Assembly: GCF_002729955.1 (NCBI RefSeq) | Contig: NZ_PBYA01000029.1 | Coordinates: 1-64,000 of the forward strand | Length of the DNA stretch: 64,000 nt | Origin: Salinisphaera sp. | Lineage (GTDB): Bacteria; Pseudomonadota; Gammaproteobacteria; Nevskiales; Salinisphaeraceae | Direction: 5' to 3' | Shown here: positions 43,975 to 52,878 of the stretch, piece by piece | How positions within the stretch are numbered: position 1 is the stretch's first letter | Layout: each line of letters opens with the position of its first letter | Translations under genes and position numbers: made by a program | The notes under the pieces: generated by a model | What the model was told of the DNA's origin: nothing | What the model saw: only the letters and a program-made list of their open reading frames with translations | The model's database searches: none

Positions 43975-45162
43975 TCAGGCCGATTTCGGCTCCGAACGCA
44001 CCTGCTCGATCAGGCGGTGCGAAACCGAGCTGCGCAGCATTTCATGCGCCCGCTCGATGGCCCGATCCAGGCCTTCGTGGCGGATCTTGAACTTCGCATG
44101 CGCACGGGCCTTGAGCTGTTCGACGCTCGGCAGTTCCGGCAGTTCGATTTCGGCCAGATAGGCTTCGGCCGAATCCCATTTGTCACGGGCATGGGAGCGC
44201 AGATCCTCGAGGATATGGCTGCCTTCCCAGCGCGCACGAATGTTGCGGCTGATGCGATCGGCCGAGAAGCCTTCCGCGATATAGATCGCACACTTGTCGA
44301 TGATTTTCTGAGTCGGCGCCTTTTCGTTGGCAAGAATGGTCTTGGGCGGCTGACGCAGATCCCAGACCAGGCCGACCTTTTCCAACCCGAGCAGCAGATA
44401 GTAGGTGGTATCGATCTCCCACCAGAAGAACCCGTTGCGAGCCGCAGCCGGGTAGTAATGATGGTTGTTGTGCCAACCCTCGCCCATGGTCAGCAGCGCC
44501 AGGAACCAGTTGTTGCGCGAATCATCACCGGTGAGATAGCGCTGCTTGCCGATGACGTGGTTGAGCGAGTTGATCGTGAAGGTGGCGTGGTAGACGAGCA
44601 CGGTCGACAGCACGAAGCCCGACAGCAGGCCGGCCCAGCCGCCCACGAGAAAGCACAGCCCGGCGACGATGAGTGCCGGCAGGAACTGGTGGCGCTCGAT
44701 CCAGCGAATCTCCGGGTACTTGGAGAAGTCCTTGATCAGGTCCATGTCGGCATACGAACGCGCTTCGCGATACACCCAGCCAACGTGGGAATCGAAAAAG
44801 CCGTACTGACGCGGCGAGTGCGAATCGGCCGGCATGTCGGAATCGCGATGATGCTCGCGGTGCTTGGCCGCCCACCAGAGCGGGCCGCGCTGCAGGGCCG
44901 CCGAACCGACAAAGGCCAGCACGAACTGGAACGCACGGCTGGTCTTGTAACCACGGTGCGAGAAATAGCGGTGGTAGCCCGCCGTGATGGCAAACACGCG
45001 CGCCACGTAAAGCCCCACGCACAGGGCAATCGAGGTCGCGGTGAAGCCGGTCCACCAGATACCGATCAGCGCGACGTGCAGTAGCGCGAACGGGATGAAT
45101 TCAATCCAGTTGAACTTGTCGTCCAACTCGGGGTTGGCGGGATACTTCCTTTCTGCGGACAT
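43975..45162 (-). CDS. Acyl-CoA (or acyl-lipid) delta-9 fatty acid desaturase
   Basis: 395 residues from ATG 45162; the longer track start is upstream of the promoter. Membrane di-iron desaturase with the three histidine boxes HRYFSH (HX4H), HREHH (HX2HH) and HNNHH (HX2HH), and hydrophobic segments around them. An extra C-terminal ~120 residues is helical and basic. Introduces a double bond into saturated acyl chains aerobically. The promoter and palindromic operator described separately suggest FabR/DesT-type control. Confidence 0.93.
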   Translation of the reverse strand: MSAERKYPANPELDDKFNWIEFIPFALLHVALIGIWWTGFTATSIALCVGLYVARVFAITAGYHRYFSHRGYKTSRAFQFVLAFVGSAALQRGPLWWAAKHREHHRDSDMPADSHSPRQYGFFDSHVGWVYREARSYADMDLIKDFSKYPEIRWIERHQFLPALIVAGLCFLVGGWAGLLSGFVLSTVLVYHATFTINSLNHVIGKQRYLTGDDSRNNWFLALLTMGEGWHNNHHYYPAAARNGFFWWEIDTTYYLLLGLEKVGLVWDLRQPPKTILANEKAPTQKIIDKCAIYIAEGFSADRISRNIRARWEGSHILEDLRSHARDKWDSAEAYLAEIELPELPSVEQLKARAHAKFKIRHEGLDRAIERAHEMLRSSVSHRLIEQVRSEPKSA

Positions 45163-45199
45163 CGCGTTGTTCGCCTCACGAATTGCGGTATTACGTTGC

Positions 45200-45217
45200 A
45201 GTGCACAACTGTTCACT
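45200..45217. promoter_or_regulatory. Palindromic operator candidate (FabR/DesT-like) for the desaturase
   Basis: Read on the coding strand: AGTGAACAGTTGTGCACT, an 18-bp imperfect palindrome matching at seven of nine half-site pairs. It resembles what I remember of the sites bound by the TetR-family regulators FabR and DesT (AGTGAAC...TTGTTNACT-like). It lies two bases downstream of the predicted transcription start, where a repressor would block initiation. Confidence 0.55.
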
Positions 45218-45225
45218 ACAGTCAA

Positions 45226-45254
45226 ATTATGCGGTAAATAGGAACGATTTTCAA
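45226..45254 (-). promoter_or_regulatory. Sigma-70 promoter of the desaturase gene
   Basis: On the minus strand: -35 TTGAAA (45254-45249), a 17-bp spacer and -10 CATAAT (45231-45226). Near-consensus hexamers with ideal spacing in an AT-rich segment, 64 bases upstream of the ATG. Confidence 0.8.
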
Positions 45255-45340
45255 TAAAACCGTGTTCCGAAAAAGGGCCACCCATGGCCTCGTTTTCGCG
45301 TTTTGATACCGTATCGACTACCGCAACGGTTTGTTCTGGA

Positions 45341-46162
45341 TCAATCCAGCGCCGCGAAATCGAAGAGATCCCGATCAGCCATCTGCGACGGCGCAATGCG
45401 TGTCATGGATCGGAATATACGCTCGCTGCGGCCCGGATCGATGCGTTCCCAGTCGGCCAGCATGGCCTTGATGTTCTGGCGTTGCAGGTTGGCCTGCGAG
45501 CCGCACAGATTGCAGGGAATGATCGGATACTGGTTCAGGCGCGCATATTTTTCGATATCGCGCTCGCTGCAGTAGGACAGCGGCCGGATGACAACGTTCT
45601 CGCCGTCGTCGGATCTGAGCTTGGGCGGCATGCCGGCCATGCGCGCACCGTGAAACATGTTGAGGAACATGGTTTCCACGATATCGTCGCGATGATGCCC
45701 CAGCGCGATCCGGTTGAAGCCGTTTTCGCGCGCGTAGCGATAGAGAATGCCGCGGCGCAGGCGCGAACACAGCCCGCACATGGTCGCGCCTTCGGGCACC
45801 TTTTCGGTGACGACACTATAAGTATCGCGCTCGAGAATTTCGTAGTCGACGCCGAGCTCGTCCAGATAGGCCGGCAGGATATGTTCCGGAAAGCCGGGCT
45901 GCTTCTGGTCCAGATTCACCGCACGCAGCTCGAACCGCACGGGCGCGACTTCCTGCAGATAGCGCAGCATGTCGAGCATGGTGTAGCTGTCCTTGCCGCC
46001 GGACAGACACACCATGATGCGATCGCCGTCGCGGATCATGTCGTAGTCGGTCACGGCTTGGCCGGTCAGGCGCTTGAGCCGCTTGGCGAGCTTGTTCGCG
46101 CCCACCGAGCCCGGGGTCAGGCCGGCCGGCGGGCGGGTGTCGAGTACCGGAATATCGGACAT
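45341..46162 (-). CDS. ttcA: tRNA 2-thiocytidine biosynthesis protein
   Basis: 273 residues. Adds sulfur to cytidine 32 of certain tRNAs. The PP-loop ATPase motif SGGKDSYT lies at about 54-61, the cluster-binding cysteines in [10 protein letters not shown], and [19 protein letters not shown] and [10 protein letters not shown] are family strings. Full length. Probable single-gene unit between the desaturase and the fructosamine kinase-like gene, all on the minus strand. Confidence 0.96.
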   Translation of the reverse strand: MSDIPVLDTRPPAGLTPGSVGANKLAKRLKRLTGQAVTDYDMIRDGDRIMVCLSGGKDSYTMLDMLRYLQEVAPVRFELRAVNLDQKQPGFPEHILPAYLDELGVDYEILERDTYSVVTEKVPEGATMCGLCSRLRRGILYRYARENGFNRIALGHHRDDIVETMFLNMFHGARMAGMPPKLRSDDGENVVIRPLSYCSERDIEKYARLNQYPIIPCNLCGSQANLQRQNIKAMLADWERIDPGRSERIFRSMTRIAPSQMADRDLFDFAALD

Positions 46163-46250
46163 GGCGCGTTGCCTGGCGTTGCCATAAATCGAAAGCGATG
46201 GCCGTCATTGTACGCATGCGCCCCGGCAACCACAGCGCGGCGCGCTCAGC

Positions 46251-47129
46251 TCAGGCGTGGGCGAGCAACTGCTGCATCACGCGCCGGCTTTCGGCCACGT
46301 AGTGGCCGCCGAACAGACGGGCATGGTTGAGCAGGTGATAGAGCTGATAGAGCGGACGCCGTATATGGCGATAGCCCTCGCTCATCGGCCAGGCGCCCCA
46401 GTAGGCTTCGAAGAACAACGGAGAGAAGCCGCCAAAAAGTTCGGCCATGGCCAGATCGGTTTCCCGATCGCCGTAATAGACCGCCGGGTCGAACAGCACC
46501 GGCACGCCGTATGTATCCATGCCGACATTGCCACCCCACAGGTCGCCGTGCACCAGCGACGGCTCGGGCCGATGGCCTGCCAGCAGCCGGTCGAGCACGG
46601 CCAACAGTGCATCGCCGTCACGCGCCAGCCCCCGATCCCGGGGCGCCAGCGCATCGAGCATGACCGCCAGCCGATTCTCGCGCCAGAACTCCAGCCAATC
46701 GGCATGCCAGGCGTTGGGCTGGGCGCTCGTGCCGATGGTGTTGTCGCCCTCGAAGCCGTAGCGTGCGGCCACGATGCCGTGCATATCCGCCAGCGCCTCG
46801 CCCAGGCGGGTCATCGCGGCGGGCGTTAGCGCCTGGAGCGCAATGTGCTCGAGCACGAGATAGGCATGGGCGCCGGCACGACCCTGGGCGATCACGCACG
46901 GCACGCGCAGCCCCACCGCCTGGGCCAGCTCGGCCAGGCCGGCTGCCTCGGCGGCGAACATGGCTTCGCGTTCGCCGCGGTTGAGCTTGACGAAATAAGC
47001 CCGCTCGGCGTTTTCGATTCGGTAGGCGGTATTGATCGAGCCGCCACCCAGCCGGGTGCGCCGCTCGCCGGCGAACGGGGCACCCCGTGCTTTTGCGATA
47101 GCCGAGTCGATCGCGGCCCAATCGATCAC
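46251..47129 (-). CDS. Fructosamine kinase family protein
   Basis: 292 residues of kinase fold: nucleotide loop RLGGGSINTAYRI, catalytic HGDLWGGNVG, metal aspartate in VLFDPAVYYGDRETDLAM. Bacterial members (YniA-like) probably phosphorylate sugars bound to amines and so help deglycate proteins. Starts overlapping the exonuclease stop by four bases. Confidence 0.9.
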   Translation of the reverse strand: MIDWAAIDSAIAKARGAPFAGERRTRLGGGSINTAYRIENAERAYFVKLNRGEREAMFAAEAAGLAELAQAVGLRVPCVIAQGRAGAHAYLVLEHIALQALTPAAMTRLGEALADMHGIVAARYGFEGDNTIGTSAQPNAWHADWLEFWRENRLAVMLDALAPRDRGLARDGDALLAVLDRLLAGHRPEPSLVHGDLWGGNVGMDTYGVPVLFDPAVYYGDRETDLAMAELFGGFSPLFFEAYWGAWPMSEGYRHIRRPLYQLYHLLNHARLFGGHYVAESRRVMQQLLAHA

Positions 47130-47992
47130 GAGCTCGCCACGCCCAGGCGTTTGCGTAGACGCTCGCCCAGGCCCAGGCGGTCGCAGATCGACGCCAACGC
47201 TTCGCGATCGGGCGCACGTCGACGGATATCGCGCTGCTCGGGCGAAAGATCGATATCGGTGACGATCGTGGCCAGTCGATAGGACAGGCGCACCTGCTCG
47301 GCATGGGTTTCGAGCTTGGCCTTCAGCGATTTCGCCCCGCGCAGACCGCTGGCAGCCACTCCGTCGAGATCGCCCAGCAGCGTATCGATGCCGTCGAACT
47401 GCTGCAGCAGCGACGCCGCGGTCTTGGCGCCGATGCCGGGCACACCGGGAATGTTGTCGACGTTGTCGCCGACCAGGGCCAGATAGTCGGCAATACGCGC
47501 CGGTGGCACACCGAACTTGGCTTCGATCGCGGCGCCGTCGTAGCGGGTCTCGCGGGCGTAGTCCCAGAGAAGGTCGTCGGGGCCCATGACCTGGGCCAGA
47601 TCCTTGTCGGAGGTCACGATCTTGACCGGCGTATCGCTATCTCGGGCCAGCGTGCCGATCAGGTCGTCGGCTTCATAAACCGGGCTGGAGAGGGTCGCCA
47701 CGCCCAGCGCTTCGGTCATTTCCCGACAGGCGCCGATCTGGGCCTCGAGTGCGGCCGGCGGCAGCTCGCGATTGGCCTTGTAATCGGCAAAGAACCCGTT
47801 GCGAAAGGAGCTCGTGAGCGATTCATCGAAGGCGGCCGCGACCTGGGGATCGTCATCGGCTTCGAGCAGCTGCACGAGAAAGGTCGTATAACCGTAGACC
47901 GCATTCAGCGGCTGCTCATCGCGCCCGGTCAAACTCGAGGGCAGCGAGTGGAACGCCCGAAAAATATAGACACTGGCATCCACGAGCAGCAT
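47126..47992 (-). CDS. 5'-3' exonuclease/flap endonuclease (ExoIX-like)
   Basis: 288 residues from ATG 47992 (MLLVDASVYIFRAFHSLP). PIN-like nuclease plus H3TH domain as in the N-terminal domain of DNA polymerase I. Acidic active-site residues appear in LLVDAS, YEADDLIGTLA and IVTSDKDLAQV; the H3TH hairpin is GVPGIGAKTAASLL. Probably removes 5' flaps. Coupled by ATGA overlap to the fructosamine kinase-like gene, an unexpected partner. Confidence 0.87.
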   Translation of the reverse strand: MLLVDASVYIFRAFHSLPSSLTGRDEQPLNAVYGYTTFLVQLLEADDDPQVAAAFDESLTSSFRNGFFADYKANRELPPAALEAQIGACREMTEALGVATLSSPVYEADDLIGTLARDSDTPVKIVTSDKDLAQVMGPDDLLWDYARETRYDGAAIEAKFGVPPARIADYLALVGDNVDNIPGVPGIGAKTAASLLQQFDGIDTLLGDLDGVAASGLRGAKSLKAKLETHAEQVRLSYRLATIVTDIDLSPEQRDIRRRAPDREALASICDRLGLGERLRKRLGVASS

Positions 47993-48084
47993 GGCGCTAG
48001 TGTACTGCACCATGCCTTCGTTCTGCTGCGTGTCGACCCCGAGACACGGTATTTTATCGATCCCGCTTTAGAAGGACCCTGCCC

Positions 48085-48846
48085 ATGATTCGAATCCGCC
48101 GTACGGCCGCCGTTGCATTGCTGGCCGGCCTGAGCACCGTCGCGGGCATCGCCCAGGCCGACACCACTCTCACCTACCAGGGCGCCAGCGGCGCGTTCAC
48201 CGTCAACATGCGTCCGGGCGCGGTGCGTATCGACGATGCGAGCCCGCAGTGGCAGCTCTACAAGGAAGATGCCAAGGCCATCTTTTCAGTCGACCCGCGT
48301 GAACGTACCTATACGCGCCTGGATCGCAATTCCGCCAGCGTCATTCGCGAGCAGGTGGACTCGCTGCGTGCCCAGATCGAGGATCGTGTCCAGCAACTGC
48401 CCGAGGCACAGCGCGCCACGGCCCGGGCGGCCATGCTGCAATCGGTACCCGGCCTGGATACCCGTAATCAGAAGATCGGCCTGGACCGCACCGGCCGCAA
48501 GGAAGACGTCGCCGGCGTGGAGTGCGAGGTGGTTCAGGTGGTACGCGACGGCCAGCCGGCCGAAACGCTGTGCGTCGCCACGCCCAAGGCACTGGGCATC
48601 AGCAAGGACACCTTTGCCAGCGTGACCTCCATGTTCTCGCTCATGCAGACGCTGCTGGCCGGCACCGGTTTCGAAACCGCCGGCCTGCCTTATCTCAGCC
48701 TGGCCGGCATGCCGATCCGCTTTACCGACACCAACACCGGCGAACGCCGCCAGCTGGTGGATGTGAGCCATAAAGAGGTGTCCAGGCAGCGCCTGAGTAT
48801 TCCGCAGGACTATGTCGAAACCGCGGTCACCCCGCCGGGGCGCTGA
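48085..48846 (+). CDS. Exported hypothetical protein
   Basis: 253 residues with a signal peptide (ALLAGLSTVAGIAQADT). Predicted periplasmic beta-rich N-terminal part with YQGASGAFTVNMRPGAVRI, a helical middle and two cysteines (GVECEVVQVV, ETLCVATP) that may form a disulfide. Resembles small stress-type exported proteins with DUF4412-like features but I cannot assign it. Good ribosome site (AAGGA). Confidence 0.65.
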   Translation: MIRIRRTAAVALLAGLSTVAGIAQADTTLTYQGASGAFTVNMRPGAVRIDDASPQWQLYKEDAKAIFSVDPRERTYTRLDRNSASVIREQVDSLRAQIEDRVQQLPEAQRATARAAMLQSVPGLDTRNQKIGLDRTGRKEDVAGVECEVVQVVRDGQPAETLCVATPKALGISKDTFASVTSMFSLMQTLLAGTGFETAGLPYLSLAGMPIRFTDTNTGERRQLVDVSHKEVSRQRLSIPQDYVETAVTPPGR

Positions 48847-49001
48847 AATCGCTCCAGGCGGCTCATGCTACGAAAGCCTAATGGTTTAGGTTAGACTGCA
48901 GTCGGGGTTAATCCGGCCTGCGGCACCTGAGTGGACACGCCTGTCCGCGCCTTGGCAACGCGCCGCGCCGGGTATTCATTAGAACAAATTCAAGGGAAGA
49001 C

Positions 49002-50174
49002 ATGAGCGTAACTATCGCAGTCCCGAAAGAAACGGCCAGTGGCGAAACCCGTGTCGCCATGGTGCCGAAGGTGGCCGACAAGCTGGCCAAACTCAACGTC
49101 GATCTCAAGATCGCCAAGGGCGCCGGCGAAGGCAGCCGCATCCCGGACGAGTCCTTCAAGGAGCCGGTCCAGATCACCGACAACGCCGACGATGTGTTCG
49201 GCGCCGATGTGGTGCTGGCGGTCAACGCCCCCGATGCACAGTCGATCGGCAAGATGAAGAAAGGCTCGGTGCTGATCAGCTTCGTCCAGGCCCACAACAA
49301 CCCGGACACGGTCAAGGCGCTCAACGATGCCGGCGTGACCAGCTTCGCCATGGAACTGGTGCCGCGTATCACCCGTGCCCAGTCGATGGACGCCCTGTCC
49401 TCGCAGGCCTCTGCGGCTGGCTACAAGGCCGCGCTCATGGCCGCCAACTCGCTGGAACGCTTCCTGCCCATGCTGACCACCGCTGCCGGCACCATCCGCC
49501 CGGCCAAGGTGCTGGTCATCGGCGCGGGCGTGGCCGGCCTGCAGGCGATCGCCACCTCCAAGCGTCTGGGCGCCAAGGTGTTTGCCTACGATGTGCGTAC
49601 CGACACCAAGGAACAGGTCGAGTCGCTGGGCGCGGACTTCCTCATGGCCGAAGGCGTCAAGGCCGAGGCCGAAGGCGGCTACGCGCGTGAGCTGACCGAC
49701 GAGGAAAAGAAGAAACAGCAGCAGATGCTGGAAAAGAACATGGCCGATGCCGATGCCGTGATCACCACCGCGGCAGTGCCCGGCAAGCCGGCGCCCAAGA
49801 TCATCTCCAAGGCGATGGTCGATGCCATGAAGCCCGGCTCGGTGCTGATCGACCTCGGCGCCTCCGGCGGCGGCAACTGCGAGCTCACCCAGCCCGACGA
49901 AGTCGTCACCCACGGCAGCGTGACCATTTACGGGCCGTCCAACGTGCCGGCGCTGCTGGCCGAGCATGCCAGCGAGATGTATGCCCAGAACCTGTTCAAC
50001 TTCCTGCAGTTGATCGTGGTCGAGGAAGAAGGCCAGGACGACGCCAAGCCGGCCGACAAGACGCGCAAGCTCGAAATCAACTGGGATGACGAAATCCTGG
50101 CCAAATCCGCGCTGACGCACGACGGCGAAACCGTCAACGAAGCCGCCAAGAAGGCGCTCGAAGGCAACGCCTAG
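49002..50174 (+). CDS. pntAA: Proton-translocating NAD(P) transhydrogenase subunit alpha part 1
   Basis: 390 residues, NAD(H)-binding domain I. Opening MSVTIAVPKET, the RMPRTTRAQSMD-like VPRITRAQSMDALSSQA block and the NAD motif VIGAGVAGLQAIATSKRLGAKV are typical. Transfers hydride between NADH and NADP+ coupled to proton flow. The split of alpha into two genes (AA and AB) is the common alphaproteobacterial and some gammaproteobacterial form. Its C-terminus is followed after 41 bp by pntAB. Confidence 0.95.
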   Translation: MSVTIAVPKETASGETRVAMVPKVADKLAKLNVDLKIAKGAGEGSRIPDESFKEPVQITDNADDVFGADVVLAVNAPDAQSIGKMKKGSVLISFVQAHNNPDTVKALNDAGVTSFAMELVPRITRAQSMDALSSQASAAGYKAALMAANSLERFLPMLTTAAGTIRPAKVLVIGAGVAGLQAIATSKRLGAKVFAYDVRTDTKEQVESLGADFLMAEGVKAEAEGGYARELTDEEKKKQQQMLEKNMADADAVITTAAVPGKPAPKIISKAMVDAMKPGSVLIDLGASGGGNCELTQPDEVVTHGSVTIYGPSNVPALLAEHASEMYAQNLFNFLQLIVVEEEGQDDAKPADKTRKLEINWDDEILAKSALTHDGETVNEAAKKALEGNA

Positions 50175-50215
50175 GCCTTCGCCCACCGGCTCATCATCTT
50201 TCGGGAGAAAAGACA

Positions 50216-50500
50216 GTGATTACAGGTTTTGTCGCACTCTATATCTTCATGCTCGCGGCCTTCACCGGCTACGAGATCATCGGCCGTGTACCGGCCATTC
50301 TGCATACCCCGCTCATGTCGGGTTCCAACTTCGTGCACGGGATCGTGCTCGTCGGCGCCATGGTCGCACTCGGCCATGCCGAAGGCTTCTGGGAAGTCCT
50401 GATCGGCTTCATCGGCGTCATTCTGGCCGCCGGCAACGCGGTCGGCGGTTATGTCGTGACCGAGCGCATGCTCGAAATGTTCAAGTCCTCCAAGGATTGA
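50216..50500 (+). CDS. pntAB: Transhydrogenase subunit alpha part 2 (membrane)
   Basis: 94 residues, GTG start (50216) with GGGAG upstream. Three hydrophobic segments, including PLMSGSNFVHGIVLVGAM, which is strongly conserved in the family and supplies part of the proton channel. Confidence 0.94.
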   Translation: MITGFVALYIFMLAAFTGYEIIGRVPAILHTPLMSGSNFVHGIVLVGAMVALGHAEGFWEVLIGFIGVILAAGNAVGGYVVTERMLEMFKSSKD

Positions 50501-50549
50501 TCCTCGCTGATCCCATTACAAGAACGAGCACACGAAAAGGTTACCGAAT

Positions 50550-51947
50550 ATGAGTTTCTGGGAATTTACCGTAGACGCGAGTTATTTCGTTGCGGCCGTA
50601 CTGTTCATCATCGGCCTCAAACGCATGGGCTCGCCCAAGACCGCCAAGAGCGGCATCAAGTGGGCCGGCATCGGCATGGTGCTGGCCACCGTGGTAACGC
50701 TCTGGCATCCGATGATGGATGCCGGCTTCTTCCGCTATGTGCTGATCCTGCTGGCTATTGGCATTGGTGGTGCCGGCGCCTGGTATACCGGCAAGAAGGT
50801 CGAAATGACCGGCATGCCGCAGATGGTGGCGTTGTATAACGGCATGGGCGGCGGCGCCGCGGCGGCCATTGCGCTTATCGAGATGTACTCGGGGCGGGCC
50901 TTCGATCATGGCACCACCGTACTCATCCTGGCCGTGCTGGGCGCGCTGATCGGCGGCGTGTCGTTCTCCGGCTCGCTGATCGCCTGGGCCAAGCTCGAAG
51001 GCAAGATGAGCAAGACCATCCGCCTGCCGGCCCAACAGATGATCAACGGCGGCGCGGCTCTGGTGATCGTGCTGCTGGGTCTGTGGATTCTGACCTCCAC
51101 GGGCAGTGCCCCGGTGCTGGTCACGATCTTCTTCTTGCTCTGCCTCGTGTTCGGCGTGCTGCTGACCAACCCGATCGGCGGCGCCGACATGCCGGTGGTC
51201 ATCTCCATGTACAACGCCTTCACCGGTCTGGCGGTGGCGTTCGAAGGCTTCGTGCTCGGCAACGCCGCGATGATCATTGCCGGTACCGTGGTGGGCGCGG
51301 CTGGTACGCTGCTGACCCTGCTCATGGCCAACGGCATGAACCGTTCGATCTCGAACGTGCTGTTCGCCGGCTTCGGCGTGGATGACGGCGCCGAGGCCGA
51401 CGGGCCGGAAGGCGAGATGAAGTCGGTCGAAGCCTTCGACGCGGCGGCCTCCTTCGCCTACTCGGACAGCCTGATCATCGTCCCCGGCTACGGTCTGGCC
51501 GTGGCGCAGGCCCAGCACAAGCTCTGGGAATTCGTGCAGATGCTCGAAAAAGAGCACGACGTGGACGTGAAGTTCGCCATCCATCCGGTGGCAGGTCGTA
51601 TGCCCGGCCACATGAACGTGCTGCTGGCCGAGGCCGGCGTGCCCTACGACAAGATCTTCGACCTGGAAGAGATCAACGCCGAGTTCCCGAACGCGGACGC
51701 GGCCCTGGTCATCGGCGCGAACGACGTGGTCAACCCGGCCGCGCGTACCGACGAATCCAGCCCGATCTACGGCATGCCGATCCTCGACGTCGACAAGGCC
51801 CGCGAGGTCTATGTCGTCAAGCGCGGCAAGGGCACCGGCTTCTCCGGCGTACAGAACGCCCTGTTCTTCGGCGACAACACCCGTATGGTGTTCGGCGACG
51901 CGAAGCAGGTCTGTACGGATCTGGCCAACGGCCTCAAGCAGCTCTAG
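50550..51947 (+). CDS. pntB: Transhydrogenase subunit beta
   Basis: 465 residues. N-terminal membrane domain (about 8-9 helices, residues 1-260) and C-terminal NADP(H)-binding domain with IIVPGYGLAVAQAQHKLWE and HPVAGRMPGHMNVLLAEA. Final gene of the three-gene operon. Confidence 0.96.
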   Translation: MSFWEFTVDASYFVAAVLFIIGLKRMGSPKTAKSGIKWAGIGMVLATVVTLWHPMMDAGFFRYVLILLAIGIGGAGAWYTGKKVEMTGMPQMVALYNGMGGGAAAAIALIEMYSGRAFDHGTTVLILAVLGALIGGVSFSGSLIAWAKLEGKMSKTIRLPAQQMINGGAALVIVLLGLWILTSTGSAPVLVTIFFLLCLVFGVLLTNPIGGADMPVVISMYNAFTGLAVAFEGFVLGNAAMIIAGTVVGAAGTLLTLLMANGMNRSISNVLFAGFGVDDGAEADGPEGEMKSVEAFDAAASFAYSDSLIIVPGYGLAVAQAQHKLWEFVQMLEKEHDVDVKFAIHPVAGRMPGHMNVLLAEAGVPYDKIFDLEEINAEFPNADAALVIGANDVVNPAARTDESSPIYGMPILDVDKAREVYVVKRGKGTGFSGVQNALFFGDNTRMVFGDAKQVCTDLANGLKQL

Positions 51948-51966
51948 GGCTGCACCGGCCGTAACG

Positions 51967-51994
51967 AAAAAAGCCGCCTTCGGGCGGCTTTTTT
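51967..51994. terminator. Strong terminator after pntB
   Basis: AAAAAAGCCGCC-TTCG-GGCGGCTTTTTT: 12-bp symmetric hairpin with an ultra-stable UUCG loop and U tracts in both orientations. Confidence 0.95.
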
Positions 51995-52028
51995 CTTGCC
52001 TGCTCGGTCAACCGGTTAAGCTCTTGCG

Positions 52029-52610
52029 ATGCACGAACTCGCGCCGATCACCCATGCCCTGGCCCAATATCGCGCAAAGCGTCTGCGCATGCGGCGGCGC
52101 CTCAAGCGGGCCGCCGTTGCCGTCATTCTGCGCGAATCCCGTCAGGGGGCCGAAGTACTGCTCGCCCTGCGCGCGCACCGCGCCGGCGACCCCTGGTCGG
52201 GCGACATGGCCTTTCCCGGCGGTCGCGTGGACGCCGTCGATGACGCCAGCGCTTCACGGGCGGCCTGTCGCGAAACAGGTGAAGAAGTCGGCCTGAAGAT
52301 CAGCCGCGCACAGGGTATCGGCCGCCTCAACGACCGTCTCACTCTCGACCACCGACGCCGCGCGCCCATGGTGGTCTCCCCGTTCGTATACCGGCTGGAA
52401 CAATGTATCGAGCCGGTGCTCAACCACGAGATCGCGGCCACCCGTTGGCTCGCTCTTGCCTGGCTGGACGAGCCCGCGAACCGCCAGACCATGCGCTGGC
52501 GCGTCGGCCGGCTCAACCTGTCCATGCCCTGCTATGACTGCGGCAACGGCCAGCGGCTGTGGGGGCTGACCCTAGCCATGCTCGACGAACTGTGCGGGCT
52601 TGTGCGATGA
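52029..52610 (+). CDS. NUDIX hydrolase, CoA-pyrophosphatase-like
   Basis: 193 residues. The Nudix box is GGRVDAVDDASASRAACRETGEEVGL, with the two extra residues typical of the NudL/CoA diphosphatase subgroup; MAFPGGRVD precedes it. Probably cleaves CoA or other nucleotide diphosphates. Stand-alone gene between the pnt terminator and priA. Confidence 0.82.
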   Translation: MHELAPITHALAQYRAKRLRMRRRLKRAAVAVILRESRQGAEVLLALRAHRAGDPWSGDMAFPGGRVDAVDDASASRAACRETGEEVGLKISRAQGIGRLNDRLTLDHRRRAPMVVSPFVYRLEQCIEPVLNHEIAATRWLALAWLDEPANRQTMRWRVGRLNLSMPCYDCGNGQRLWGLTLAMLDELCGLVR

Positions 52611-52618
52611 GGCGCAGC

Positions 52619-52866
52619 GTATCCACAGGCCCGTGCAGGCTCACAACGCTGGCGTGCCGGGCTTTTCCACAGGTCAGGGATTTTTTGCCCACATATGCAC
52701 AGGACGGAAAAGATCGCGCACATGATTTTGCGGCGGCGCACATTAGTCTGTATTTTTTGTACACGCCTGTTTTATCGTATTTTTTATACGAAAATTCGAT
52801 CAAACAAGCCGCTTTCCCAGGTCGACGCGCCACCCGTGCAAAAATTCATCCACGATTTTATCCACA
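52619..52866. promoter_or_regulatory. Cluster of DnaA-box-like sites upstream of priA
   Basis: AT-rich 268-bp intergenic region. One perfect DnaA box TTATCCACA (52858-52866); one-mismatch boxes GTATCCACA (52619-52627) and TTTTCCACA (52663-52671); two-mismatch boxes ATATGCACA (52693-52701), TTTTGTACA (52755-52763) and TCATCCACG (52846-52854). All point the same way. Between them are T-runs and the hairpin TCGTAT-TTTTT-ATACGA (52775-52791). Confidence 0.65.
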
Positions 52867-52878
52867 GGCTGTAAACCG

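Noticed and set aside
49002-50186. Long minus-strand ORF opposite pntAA (and similar ones opposite pntB, prfC and argS)
   Set aside because: Shadows of highly conserved genes, with low-complexity antisense translations.
52611-52878. Calling this region the chromosomal oriC
   Set aside because: Neighbouring genes are not the usual origin neighbours (dnaA-dnaN, mnmG-rsmG), and only one box is perfect; reported as a cluster instead.
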